A DNA stretch of 28,101 bases. It comes from JBEKTY01 sp049515555 (GTDB lineage Bacteria > Planctomycetota > Planctomycetia > Pirellulales > Thermoguttaceae). The position numbers and the translations under genes were made by a program. The stretch lies in NCBI GenBank assembly GCA_049515555.1, contig JBEKTY010000104.1, forward strand, positions 1 through 28,101. The letters run 5' to 3'. The notes under the pieces were generated by a model. The model was not told where the DNA came from and did not search any database. It saw only the letters and a list, made by a program, of their open reading frames with translations. How positions within the stretch are numbered: the first letter of the stretch is position 1; each line of letters starts with the position of its first letter. Positions 8,181 through 15,654 of this stretch are shown here, in pieces.

Positions 8181-9041
8181 TCAGGACACACCGTACCGCT
8201 CGGCCAGGGCATACTTCTCCGACACGCCGATCAATTCGTTGAATTCCGCGAAGGTCATCTGCGATTGGGCGTCCGTCGTCGTACCGTCGCGGTAGACCTG
8301 CGCGTAGACCGTTCGGATCGCCTTTGCCGCGGCAAACAACCCTGCCAGCGGATAGAGGATCAACTGGAAGCCCATCGCGGCGAGCTGGTCACGGGGCAGG
8401 ACGGGCGTCCGGCCGCCTTCGATCATGTTGGCCACCATCGGCTTCGGCACGCGGCGGCCGATTTCGGCAAGTTGCTCGACGGACCCCGGCGCCTCGATAA
8501 AGCTGGCATCCGCGCCGGCCTGGCGGGCCGCCACGATGCGGGCCACGGCATCGTCCATGCCGGCCACAGCCAAGGCGTCGGTTCGGGCAACGATGAAGAA
8601 ATCACGGTCGCCGCGAGCATCCACGGCAGCACGGATCTTCTCGACGTACTCGTCGCGATCGATTACCCGCTTGCCCCGCATGTGCCCGCACTTCTTCGGC
8701 CAAAGCTGATCTTCGAGAAAACAGCCGGCGGCCCCCGCGGCGATCAGCTCCCGCACCGTGCGGTAGACGTTAAGCGGGTTGCCGTAGCCCGTGTCGGCAT
8801 CGACGATGATCGGCATATCGACGCTCATGCAGATCCGTCTGGCCCGATCGGTAATCTCGGTCTGCGTCAAGAAGCCCATATCAGGCTCGCCGATGGCGGT
8901 GGCAGCAACGGAGTAGCCCGACACAAAAGCCATCGGAAAGCCGACCTGCCGGGCCAGCTTCGCCGATAGCGTATCGAAGACGCCGGCAAAGGCCAGCGTG
9001 CCGATCTCGTCAAGGATCCGGTGGACACGTGTCTTGGACAT
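8181..9041 (-). CDS. Isocitrate lyase/PEP mutase superfamily enzyme (probable C-C lyase)
   Basis: The protein has 286 residues from the ATG at 9041, which has GGAGG seven bases upstream; an in-frame upstream ATG lacks support. The fold family is shown by GVFDTLSAKLA (20-30), the Mg-binding DADTGYGNP (81-89), FLEDQ (108-112) and the catalytic-loop motif KKCGHM with Cys118. A cysteine in this loop is typical of C-C lyases such as methylisocitrate lyase, dimethylmalate lyase and oxaloacetate hydrolase-like enzymes, and argues against a true PEP mutase. Later motifs VARTDA and FIEAPGS also fit. No 2-methylcitrate-cycle genes are nearby, so the substrate stays open. It is cytosolic and appears to be a stand-alone gene. 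Confidence 0.9.
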   Translation of the reverse strand: MSKTRVHRILDEIGTLAFAGVFDTLSAKLARQVGFPMAFVSGYSVAATAIGEPDMGFLTQTEITDRARRICMSVDMPIIVDADTGYGNPLNVYRTVRELIAAGAAGCFLEDQLWPKKCGHMRGKRVIDRDEYVEKIRAAVDARGDRDFFIVARTDALAVAGMDDAVARIVAARQAGADASFIEAPGSVEQLAEIGRRVPKPMVANMIEGGRTPVLPRDQLAAMGFQLILYPLAGLFAAAKAIRTVYAQVYRDGTTTDAQSQMTFAEFNELIGVSEKYALAERYGVS

Positions 9042-9162
9042 GGCGGGCCCTCCAGGCCAGTTCTTATCTTCGCACCGCGGCAAGGCCTCGTCAACGGTGC
9101 TCGCCCAACGGGTCGCCCGTCCGACACCACCCCGCCCGGAGGGATCAGCGTGGGAATGCCCA

Positions 9163-9591
9163 CTACTTTGCCACTCCGAATGCGATAGATACGAGGTAGC
9201 ATGCAGCGAATAAGATTCCCGGTACGATCACGCCAATTGCAATTGTGTAAGCTCCGCGCCGCCACCGCATCCTGTAGAAATCTATGGCTGCGATGATAAT
9301 TGCACATCCATGTGCGGTTACCGTAAGATGGAACAGTACCCAGCCGACGAGTTTCAGCAAGGTTGTATGCCGCCCGATCGAGACTCCCCCAAAGAGAATC
9401 GCCGGAACGAAGATCAGCCCCCATGTTCCGCCGACCACTGGGATAACCCCATAGACGAACAGCGGGATTGCGCAAATCAGTCCCCAAGGAGAGCGGCGGC
9501 GAGCCGCCGCGTTAGGGTCTCCGGACAACCGCGGCGAACCGCATGTATCGCGGCTCGGTGGCGAGATGTTTGGCTTCGGTGTGATATCCAT
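9163..9591 (-). CDS. Small multi-pass membrane protein, function unknown
   Basis: The protein has 142 residues with three or four hydrophobic segments: about 37-54 (GLICAIPLFVYGVIPVVGG), 58-70, 80-104 (LVGWVLFHLTVTAHGCAIII) and 115-138. The first ~35 residues are polar, Pro/Ser/Arg-rich and encoded largely by GC-rich palindromic repeats (about 9488-9545), so they may not be native; the true start could lie further in, but no better start codon with a ribosome site is visible. The family is not recognised. It is transcribed away from the 72-aa gene and lies 121 bases upstream of the ICL/PEP-mutase gene on the same strand. Confidence 0.55.
   Translation of the reverse strand: MDITPKPNISPPSRDTCGSPRLSGDPNAAARRRSPWGLICAIPLFVYGVIPVVGGTWGLIFVPAILFGGVSIGRHTTLLKLVGWVLFHLTVTAHGCAIIIAAIDFYRMRWRRGAYTIAIGVIVPGILFAACYLVSIAFGVAK
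9493..9510. repeat. GC-rich perfect palindromic repeat inside coding region
   Basis: GCGGCGGC and GCCGCCGC are inverted with a two-base centre, followed by a second palindrome-like stretch (CCGCGG, about 9529-9534). Together they look like a small REP-type element overlapping the N-terminal codons of the membrane protein at 9163-9591. Confidence 0.6.
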
Positions 9592-9747
9592 CGGTCAACG
9601 ACTCGTCAACGGATGCCGCAGCATTCGCCGCAACTTCCACCCCCAAGTAGTCTATAGTACCGCTCAATTTACCAAATGCCCACGGCCTGCACCACCCGAC
9701 CGACTTGGTACACGATTGGTTCTCAGCGGCCGAGGCATTCGGCCGGA

Positions 9748-9775
9748 TTGCGTGGGTCGCAGACGGGCGTACAAT
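9748..9775 (+). promoter_or_regulatory. Putative promoter giving a nearly leaderless mRNA
   Basis: TTGCGT (9748-9753) and TACAAT (9770-9775) are 16 bases apart. Transcription would begin near 9782, only about two bases before the ATG at 9784, and no Shine-Dalgarno sequence is present there. This would make the 72-aa gene effectively leaderless. Confidence 0.35.
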
Positions 9776-9783
9776 TGCACTTC

Positions 9784-10002
9784 ATGAAGGAGCGGCACGA
9801 GAAACGCAAACGCTGGGTCCAACGGGGTCAGTACGCGGTGGAGGTGGCGGTCGAGATGGTCTACCCGGCCGACTGCCCCTCGGAGGCGTGTCTGGAACCT
9901 GCGACGGTGCGCTGGCTGGATGAGGTAGCGCGCCGTGCCGAGGCGGGAGATATCGAATTTCTCCGCAGCGCCGGGCGCGTATTCCAAGCTGTCGCCCACT
10001 GA
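9784..10002 (+). CDS. Small conserved-looking protein, 72 residues, function unknown
   Basis: The protein starts MKERHEKRKRWVQRGQYAVE, a strongly basic N-terminus, and continues with acidic and helical segments (EPATVRWLDEVARRAEAGD, then FLRSAGRVFQAV). The composition (basic head, beta-like VEVAVEMVYPADCPSE, C-terminal helix) looks like a genuine compact cytosolic protein. An upstream in-frame ATG at 9676 would add 36 residues that look non-coding. No ribosome site precedes 9784, but a promoter-like TACAAT just upstream suggests leaderless initiation. No known domain is recognised. Confidence 0.65.
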   Translation: MKERHEKRKRWVQRGQYAVEVAVEMVYPADCPSEACLEPATVRWLDEVARRAEAGDIEFLRSAGRVFQAVAH

Positions 10003-10068
10003 ACTCCCCGCAGACCTACTCGCTTCATGCCCGCGGCAAGCGCGGCCATGGCACCAGCGATTCGGCCT

Positions 10069-10091
10069 GCCCAAGGCGGCGCCGTTTGGGC
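10069..10091. terminator. Hairpin between convergent genes (weak)
   Basis: GCCCAA (10069-10074) pairs with TTGGGC (10086-10091) around a self-complementary GGCGCC centre, in the 95-base gap between the convergent 72-aa and lipoprotein genes. No T tract follows on either side, so it is at most a weak or factor-assisted terminator. Confidence 0.25.
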
Positions 10092-10097
10092 GTGGGC

Positions 10098-10544
10098 CTA
10101 CTGTAAATCGATGTCGTGGCTGACCTGGCCGGTACCAATTGTGTGAACGAGTCCGGAGGTCTCCGGTTTCTCGTACTTGGGCGGCAAAGGAAACCATTGC
10201 CCGGTTGCCGTGTCCTGGCCGGGCGCCGCCTGGGGTCCCGGCCGGGCAGGTTTCGGGCCCCCAAGGCCCCGGTGGCCCTTGGCCGGATCGCGGCTGATCA
10301 CCACGATTTGCACGCACCCGGCAGGCACGTTCTCCACACGATAGGAGCCGTCTGGCTCGATGACGCCCGAGCGGGCCGTGTTGTCGGAGTTGCGGAAGAT
10401 CACCGAGCCGTAGACGACCGGACGGTCGCGATACCGCACTTTTCCCGTAACCGTCGCGGTGTGTTGACAGCCGCCGGCAACGGCCAGCCAGACGAGCAGC
10501 CAGCCAACGCGGCACAGGGTTCTTCGCGGGGATTGCCATCGCAT
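10098..10544 (-). CDS. Lipoprotein with carboxypeptidase-regulatory-like beta domain
   Basis: The product has 148 residues from the ATG at 10544 (GGAGG ten bases upstream). The N-terminus is a lipoprotein signal ending in VAGGC (Cys26). Residues about 30-85 (TVTGKVRYRDRPVVYGSVIF ... GVIEPDGSYRVENVPAG) form the beta-sandwich pattern of carboxypeptidase-regulatory/transthyretin-like domains, common in small planctomycete lipoproteins. A Pro/Gly/Ala-rich middle follows and the tail ends HDIDL. It lies 94 bases downstream of the DUF1559 gene on the same strand, the usual pairing in planctomycetes, so cotranscription and an envelope location are likely. Specific function is unknown. Confidence 0.85.
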   Translation of the reverse strand: MRWQSPRRTLCRVGWLLVWLAVAGGCQHTATVTGKVRYRDRPVVYGSVIFRNSDNTARSGVIEPDGSYRVENVPAGCVQIVVISRDPAKGHRGLGGPKPARPGPQAAPGQDTATGQWFPLPPKYEKPETSGLVHTIGTGQVSHDIDLQ

Positions 10545-10638
10545 GACTTCGAGACCTCCAACCATCCGGGATTTAGTCATTGGTCATTGGGATTTGGTCA
10601 TTACATCACATTCTGTTTGCCGGCCCGGCGCAGTTGCG

Positions 10639-11607
10639 TTAGTAGTCCACCATTTCGCCGCCGGCCCGCGTGCCCAAGGCCCACCAGGTCGATGGGTCGA
10701 TGTCTTCGTTGACCATTCGCACCGAGCCGTCCACAAACAGGAAATTGACGCCCAGGGGGTGCATGCTGCGATAGTCGTCAACGTGGTTGACGATGCTGTT
10801 GGGCGTGTGCGGGGGCACGTCCGAGGCGTCGCCCGTATGCCCAAGGACCAGCACCGGCGCCCCTTCCGGCCCGTAGCCGTAGGGATTGATCGGATCAGGG
10901 GGCACCTCTCCGCCGGTGACCGCCCCGGTCCACGTGGCGTAGGCCAGGTTGCTGCTGCGTTCGCCCACAAACAGCGTCCGGCTCGTGCCGTCGGTCACGT
11001 CTTGCACGCGAACGGTCGTATTGCGGCAGAACATGCCCCGGTGGGTTATGTCGCGGGCGGGGTCGGTCGAGAGAAAACCCGGGTCGGGGGTGATCTCGGG
11101 ATTGCCGAACACGCCCACGTAATTGCTATGGCCCACTTGCACCGGATTGCCGCTGGCATCCGTGAGCGGACTCGAGCTGTTCAGGGCCTGGACCGTGAAG
11201 GTGCCCTTGCCAGGGTCGGACGGGCAAAGGAACGCCGAAACCCTGGTCGCCCGAACCGCCGCGTTCGCCGGATCGGTAATGTCCTTGTCCAAATGGATCT
11301 GGCGGTAGGTATTCTGCTCCTCGATGTAGGGAAAGATCATCGCGGCCCAACCCCACCCCGGGCCTTTGTCGTCGGCAGGGCCCCCCGCTCCAACCGTCGA
11401 CACGTAACCGGCCGGAAAGCTCCCGAACGATTCGTGGAAACCGTGCAGGGCCAACCCGATCTGCTTTAGGTTATTCTCGCATTGCGTTCGCCGGGCGGCC
11501 TCCCGGGTAGCCTGCACGGCCGGCAGCATCATCGCGACCAGGATGCCGATAATCACGATTACTACCAACAGCTCGACCAAAGTAAACGCGGTTCTTAGCG
11601 CCCGCAT
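10639..11607 (-). CDS. DUF1559 type IV pilin-like secreted protein
   Basis: The protein has 322 residues from the ATG at 11607, with GGAGAGG just upstream. The N-terminus is a prepilin signal: basic MRALRTA, then FTLVELLVVIVIIGILVAMM, with Phe at +1 and Glu at +5; the residue before the cleavage site is Ala rather than the usual Gly. DUF1559 hallmarks follow: EAARRTQCENNLKQIGLAL (about 35-53) and, near the C-terminus, HPLGVNFLFVDGSV, the H-x9-DG motif. These proteins form huge paralogous families in planctomycetes and probably assemble through a pseudopilin system on the cell surface. It lies between the His/Cys-rich protein and a lipoprotein gene in an apparent operon. Confidence 0.95.
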   Translation of the reverse strand: MRALRTAFTLVELLVVIVIIGILVAMMLPAVQATREAARRTQCENNLKQIGLALHGFHESFGSFPAGYVSTVGAGGPADDKGPGWGWAAMIFPYIEEQNTYRQIHLDKDITDPANAAVRATRVSAFLCPSDPGKGTFTVQALNSSSPLTDASGNPVQVGHSNYVGVFGNPEITPDPGFLSTDPARDITHRGMFCRNTTVRVQDVTDGTSRTLFVGERSSNLAYATWTGAVTGGEVPPDPINPYGYGPEGAPVLVLGHTGDASDVPPHTPNSIVNHVDDYRSMHPLGVNFLFVDGSVRMVNEDIDPSTWWALGTRAGGEMVDY

Positions 11608-11700
11608 GAGCCCTCTCCTGGAATAGGCGTGCGCCGCGGTACCGCCGGCAGCAGCAGCGCGCAGCGTCACGCAGCCTACGTAAACATGGGAAAGGAGAGC

Positions 11701-12120
11701 TTACGCGATCGCCGGCGGCGCCCGGCTGCGCCACAAGGCCCTGAAGCCCGTCGCCGGGCAGACGGGCGCCGTGGGTGCGACCTCGGCGAAGACCCTGGCC
11801 GCGGCCTCGGCATCGACCACGTTCGGCGCTAGCGACACCTGGCCAAGAAACTGGCACACCGGGCAATGCGAGGGGGCGTGCCGGCACGGATCGGAGCCGC
11901 CATCGGCCGGCTGCTGCTTCTCCGCCGAAGGCGGGTCGTGCCGGCACAGGTGATCGCCGCTCCGCGGCTCCCGGTCGGCGCCATGCGCCCAGTGATGGCA
12001 GCAGTTGTCGTGGGCCGACGGCGGCGCCCAGCCATGATTATGGAACAGCGTGCCACAGGTGATCGCCAGCGAGTAAATCGCGGCAATCAGGCAAGATACG
12101 CAACCTCTCGACAGGCGCAT
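11701..12120 (-). CDS. Secreted or membrane-anchored His/Cys-rich protein, function unknown
   Basis: This protein has 139 residues from the ATG at 12120, which follows a GGAG seven bases upstream. A hydrophobic segment at about residues 8-24 (GCVSCLIAAIYSLAITC) is a signal peptide or anchor. The middle is dense in His and Cys: HNHGW, HDNCCHHWAHG, HLCRHD, CRHAPSHCPVCQFL. Such clusters suggest metal binding (copper, zinc or nickel), although no named domain is recognised. The CPVCQFL motif followed by a hydrophobic helix resembles metal-related small membrane proteins, but that is a weak analogy. It lies 93 bases upstream of the DUF1559 gene on the same strand, probably first in that operon. 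Confidence 0.7.
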   Translation of the reverse strand: MRLSRGCVSCLIAAIYSLAITCGTLFHNHGWAPPSAHDNCCHHWAHGADREPRSGDHLCRHDPPSAEKQQPADGGSDPCRHAPSHCPVCQFLGQVSLAPNVVDAEAAARVFAEVAPTAPVCPATGFRALWRSRAPPAIA

Positions 12121-12350
12121 AACGCCGCTCCACCTCCAAGGGGCCATCCATAAAGCTTAACAGACCGGCCCTGGTGCGCCCATACGAGCGGCCCGCCCAA
12201 ATAGTTCAGCGACCGGCACGGGGGCGGCAAAGGGGGCGAGGGCGGGGCGGAGCCGTGTTCATCCGTGGCTCAGTTATCCGCAGATTCCACAGATTTGCCA
12301 GATAATTCCCCGGCAATTCCTCCAATCGAGGGGCCCGGTGGTCGGCCGCA

Positions 12351-12359
12351 TGCTAGATT
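12351..12359 (+). promoter_or_regulatory. Extended -10 candidate for the 1026-aa secreted protein
   Basis: TGCTAGATT forms an extended -10 (TGC then TAGATT, 12354-12359) about 53 bases upstream of the ATG at 12413; no good -35 is visible. The rest of the 12121-12412 gap holds GC-rich simple sequence and a stretch (about 12259-12298) resembling common planctomycete intergenic repeat text. No gene is seen in it. Confidence 0.3.
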
Positions 12360-12412
12360 TTCCCAAAGGGGCCTTCCGCCTCGACGGCTGTCCCAAGTTG
12401 ATCGGTGTTGCC

Positions 12413-15400
12413 ATGCCTTGGTTCCTGCCGCTACTGGTTTTGACGGTTGGCGCGGTTCCGCCTGGCGGGGCTCGATATCCGGGGGCGACCGAGGTCTTCC
12501 GCTGCGGATTCGAGCAATCCACCGACCGGGACTACGATGGCTGGCCGGACGGCTGGACGCGGCGGCATGCCCCGGGCTTCCCCCGCTACCTCCGCGTGAA
12601 GATCGACGAGCAATCGCCGCCCGCCGGGGGCCGGTCGCTGCGGGTCGAGCTGGACGGCGGGGGGGCGGCCGCATTCAGCCCGCCGATCCCTGCCAGCTCG
12701 CTCTCGACTTACGTGCTGGAAGGCTACGCGCGGACCGAGGACCTGAAGCACGATCACGCATTTCTGTCGCTGACATTCCTGGACGGCGAGCGGCGGAAGA
12801 TTTGTGTCCACGCTTCGGAGTCGGTCGGCTCGGACCGGGCGTGGCAGAAACTCCGCCTGGGTCCGCTTACACCCGACCCCGCGGCCCGGCAGGTCGTGAT
12901 CGGCGTCCACGTCGAGCCCGGCGCCGAGGCCGAGGACCTTCGCGGGTCGGTCTCGTTCGGCGACCTGTGGCTGGGGCGATTGCCGCGGATCACGCTTTCG
13001 GTCGCACGGAAGAAGGGGACAGTCCCATTTTCGGGCTGTCCGGAGGGACAGCCGGACGGAAATCGGGACAGTCCCCGAGAGTCGTCGGTCCGGCCGGACC
13101 TGTCCGCCTTCAACCTGTTCACCGAGGGGCAGGACCTGGAAATCACATGCTCGGTATCCGGATTGGATGCCCCAAGGGCCGAGCTTTTCTTTGAGCTGCA
13201 AGACGCGACCGGGCAGAAGGCGGCGGAATCGGGCCAACCGCTCAGGTTCCGCGACGCCGGCGGCCAGACGTCAGAAGGGGACAGTCCCATTCTCGGCCTG
13301 TCCGGGGGGACAGGCGGACGAAAATCGGGACAGTCCCCAAGTGGTTCCTCGGTCGATCCTAAAGCAGCTTCCGAGGGGCCGGCTGGGTCCAAAACGGCTC
13401 CCGAGGCGTCTCGGGCGACTAAAACGGCGTCCGAGGGGCCGGCCAAGACTAAGACGGCTCCCGAGGATCGGCTGGCGGTTGCCACCTGGCGGCCGGCCGT
13501 GCTGAAGCCGGGGTTCTATCGGCTGGCGGCCACGGTTCTGGCCGGCCGGGCCGGGCCGCGGACCACACCGGCGGCGCAGGCCGACCTGACCCTGGCAATC
13601 ATCCAGCCGCAGCGCCCGGCGCCCAACAGTCAGTTCGGCTGGAACCTGCCCGGCGGCGAACATCCGCTGGGCCTGACGTCGCTGGCCGAATTGGCGGGTC
13701 AAGCCGGCATCGGTTGGGTCAAGTTTCCCTTCTGGTGTGCCCACGGCGGAAAACTGCCCCCCATGGAGTCGCTCATCGCCTTTCAGGATCGGCTCAGTGC
13801 CGAGTCAGTGGCCATGGCGGCAGTGGTCTGCCCGCCGCCGGCTCCTGAAGATGCGAGCAGGCGAGCAGGTGAGCAGGGGACTATGCTTCTCACCTGTTCT
13901 CCTGCTCAGCCGCTCTCCTGTTCTAACGCCGGGCAGGGGGTGAGGGCTACGGCGGCTTCCGAGATTCTCGCTCGAGATCCCAAGGCCTGGTATCCGCCGC
14001 TGGAGCCGGTCTTGGCGCGGCTGGGGAACCAGATCCGCTGGTGGCAGTTTGGGGCCGATCGCGATGCGGGCTGGACCGGCTACGCCGATCTGTCGGCCCG
14101 GGTGGCCGCGGCCAAGGCGGCGCTGGACTGGATCGGCCAGGACCTGCACGTGGGCATCAGTTGGACCTGGGACGCCCCGGCACCGCGGCCCGCCGCCACG
14201 GCGAGCGCGGCCCGCCCGGCGGCCGCGGCCGGCGGCGGGAAGCCGGCGCCGGCCCCGCGCACCAGTCCCGCCCCCGCCCAAGCCCCCTGGAAGTTCCTGG
14301 CCCTGGCGGCCGATTCGTCTATGACGGCCGACGACCTGGGCCGGCGATTGGACGCCCTGGCGGCCAGCCGCGTGCCGTGCTGGGTTGCCATCCGTGCCCT
14401 GCCGGCCGATGGCCACACGGCCCCGGCCCGCGCCGAAAACCTCGTCAAGCGGATGGTGGCCGCCAAGGTTCACGGCGCCGAGGCCGTCTGGTGCCCCGAT
14501 CCGTTCGACCTGCAATGCGGATTGGTCCATGCCGATGGGACCCCGGGCGAGCTGTTCCTGCCGTGGCGAACCACGGCCCTGCACCTGGGCGGCGCCCAAT
14601 ATGCCGGCAGCCTGGAAATGCCCGGCGGCAGCCAGAGCCACTTCTTTGCCCGGCCCGACGGATGGGTGGCGGTCGTCTGGAACGATCGGCCGACCGAAGA
14701 GAAAGTGTATCTGGGCGACGCGATCCGGCAGGTTGATCTGTGGGGCGGCAGCGAAGCCTGTGGGGCCGACGCGGCCTTCCACGTCGATCGTCTGCCGCGG
14801 TTCCTGACCGGCCTGAGCGGGCCGGTCGCCGGGTGGCAACTCGCGGCCGCCTTCGCCCGCGACCGCATCCCGACTATCGCCGGCCAGCCGCAAGCCAACT
14901 GCCTGGCACTGAAGAACTGTTTTCCGCGGGCCGTCGCCGGCCACGCCACGCTGGCCGCGCCGGCCAACTGGCGGATCGAGCCGCGAGCAATCGACTTCCA
15001 ACTGGCCCCCGGCCAGGCGTGGCAACAGCCGCTCGAGATCACCCTGCCCGGCCAGGCCGCCACGGGCCGCAACCCGATCCGTATCGACTTCGAGATCCAC
15101 GCCGAGCGCGTGTACCGCTTCGCCGTCTACCGACACGTCGAGGTTGGTATGGGCGACCTGCGGGTCGAGACGGCCACCCGACTGAACCCGGAGGGTGAAT
15201 TGGTGGTCGAGCAGACGCTCGTCAACAGCGGCGGCCGGCCGGTGAGCTTTCGTTTCGAGTTGCTCATTCCCGACCGGCGTCGCCAGACGGCCGAGGTCGT
15301 GGCCCTGCCGCCGGGCCGCGACCAGAAGCTCTATCGGCTGCCCCGGGGCCGGGAACTGCTGGGCAAGAGGCTCTGGCTCCGCGGCGACGAGATCGACGGA

Positions 15401-15493
15401 CCCCGCGTGCTCAACTACCCCCTGGTGGTCCGCGACGATGCGGAACAGGCGGCCCACGACGACAACTTCCCTGCCGTGGCCGTAGGATTATAA
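12413..15493 (+). CDS. Large secreted multidomain protein (carbohydrate-active-like)
   Basis: The product has 1026 residues. The ATG at 12413 gives a signal peptide (MPWFLPLLVLTVGAVPPGG). Residues about 25-195 form a beta-sandwich region (FRCGFEQSTDRDYDGWPDGW ... LRLGPLTPDPAARQVVIGVHV) of the carbohydrate-binding-module type. A long low-complexity linker holds two REP-like insertions and four 10-residue KTAxE repeats (317-353). Residues about 405-790 resemble a TIM-barrel glycosidase-like region (FGWNLPGGEHPLGL, WVKFPFWCAHGG, IRWWQFGADRDAGW), although catalytic acids cannot be assigned. The C-terminal ~200 residues are beta-rich (RFAVYRHVEVGMGDL). Function is probably extracellular and may concern polysaccharide; the substrate is unknown. 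No ribosome site is evident. Confidence 0.8.
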   Translation: MPWFLPLLVLTVGAVPPGGARYPGATEVFRCGFEQSTDRDYDGWPDGWTRRHAPGFPRYLRVKIDEQSPPAGGRSLRVELDGGGAAAFSPPIPASSLSTYVLEGYARTEDLKHDHAFLSLTFLDGERRKICVHASESVGSDRAWQKLRLGPLTPDPAARQVVIGVHVEPGAEAEDLRGSVSFGDLWLGRLPRITLSVARKKGTVPFSGCPEGQPDGNRDSPRESSVRPDLSAFNLFTEGQDLEITCSVSGLDAPRAELFFELQDATGQKAAESGQPLRFRDAGGQTSEGDSPILGLSGGTGGRKSGQSPSGSSVDPKAASEGPAGSKTAPEASRATKTASEGPAKTKTAPEDRLAVATWRPAVLKPGFYRLAATVLAGRAGPRTTPAAQADLTLAIIQPQRPAPNSQFGWNLPGGEHPLGLTSLAELAGQAGIGWVKFPFWCAHGGKLPPMESLIAFQDRLSAESVAMAAVVCPPPAPEDASRRAGEQGTMLLTCSPAQPLSCSNAGQGVRATAASEILARDPKAWYPPLEPVLARLGNQIRWWQFGADRDAGWTGYADLSARVAAAKAALDWIGQDLHVGISWTWDAPAPRPAATASAARPAAAAGGGKPAPAPRTSPAPAQAPWKFLALAADSSMTADDLGRRLDALAASRVPCWVAIRALPADGHTAPARAENLVKRMVAAKVHGAEAVWCPDPFDLQCGLVHADGTPGELFLPWRTTALHLGGAQYAGSLEMPGGSQSHFFARPDGWVAVVWNDRPTEEKVYLGDAIRQVDLWGGSEACGADAAFHVDRLPRFLTGLSGPVAGWQLAAAFARDRIPTIAGQPQANCLALKNCFPRAVAGHATLAAPANWRIEPRAIDFQLAPGQAWQQPLEITLPGQAATGRNPIRIDFEIHAERVYRFAVYRHVEVGMGDLRVETATRLNPEGELVVEQTLVNSGGRPVSFRFELLIPDRRRQTAEVVALPPGRDQKLYRLPRGRELLGKRLWLRGDEIDGPRVLNYPLVVRDDAEQAAHDDNFPAVAVGL
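13013..13076. repeat. REP-like palindromic element inside a gene, copy 1
   Basis: This 64-base element begins AAGGGGACAGTCCCATTTTC and ends GGGACAGTCCCC, with arms that are imperfect inverted repeats around GGCTGTCC/GGACAGCC. It lies within the 1026-residue secreted protein and reads there as KKGTVPFSGCPEGQ and so on. Its sister copy is at 13275-13338. Confidence 0.85.
13275..13338. repeat. REP-like palindromic element inside a gene, copy 2
   Basis: This second 64-base copy has the same orientation and closely matching sequence as the one at 13013-13076. The offset of 262 bases is not a multiple of three, so this copy is read in another frame, giving EGDSPILGLSGGTGG and so on. The host reading frame stays open through both. 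Confidence 0.85.
13361..13470 (+). repeat. 30-bp tandem repeat (10-residue linker units)
   Basis: Three full units and a partial fourth encode KAASEGPAGS, KTAPEASRAT, KTASEGPAKT and KTAPEDR. This forms a charged Ala/Pro-rich linker directly after the second REP-like element. Confidence 0.75.
13855..13907. repeat. GAGCAGG-type inverted repeat inside a gene
   Basis: GAGCAGGCGAGCAGGTG (13855-13871) is inverted at 13891-13907 with 15 of 17 matches, and related CTCCTG motifs continue to about 13922. It adds a Cys/Ser/Gln-rich segment (around TMLLTCSPAQPLSCS) to the secreted protein that does not look like part of a fold. Confidence 0.65.
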
Positions 15494-15527
15494 TGGGTCT
15501 GGGTTCTCCGCAGAAATATACTGAGCT

Positions 15528-15608
15528 GTAGGGTGGGTCGAGCGCAGCCCCACCACTTAGGTTATTCGCGGGTTCTGGTGGGGCTCGCTTGCGCTCGACC
15601 CACCCTAC
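15528..15608. repeat. Inverted repeat of the GTAGGGTGGG family
   Basis: The left arm (15528-15555, beginning GTAGGGTGGGTCGAGCGCA) and right arm (15576-15608, the same read in reverse) pair over about 28 positions with a five-base bulge. The element fills the spacer between the 1026-aa gene and the GYF_2 gene. A diverged relative lies at 23955-24103. Confidence 0.85.
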
Positions 15609-15654
15609 GATGGCTCCCTACGGCAACGTATCGAGTGCGGCCAAGGCCAGATCG

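Noticed and set aside
13805..15457. 550-codon minus-strand frame opposite the secreted protein
   Set aside because: Low-complexity Gly/Arg/Gln-rich translation typical of antisense GC-rich frames, with no ribosome site.
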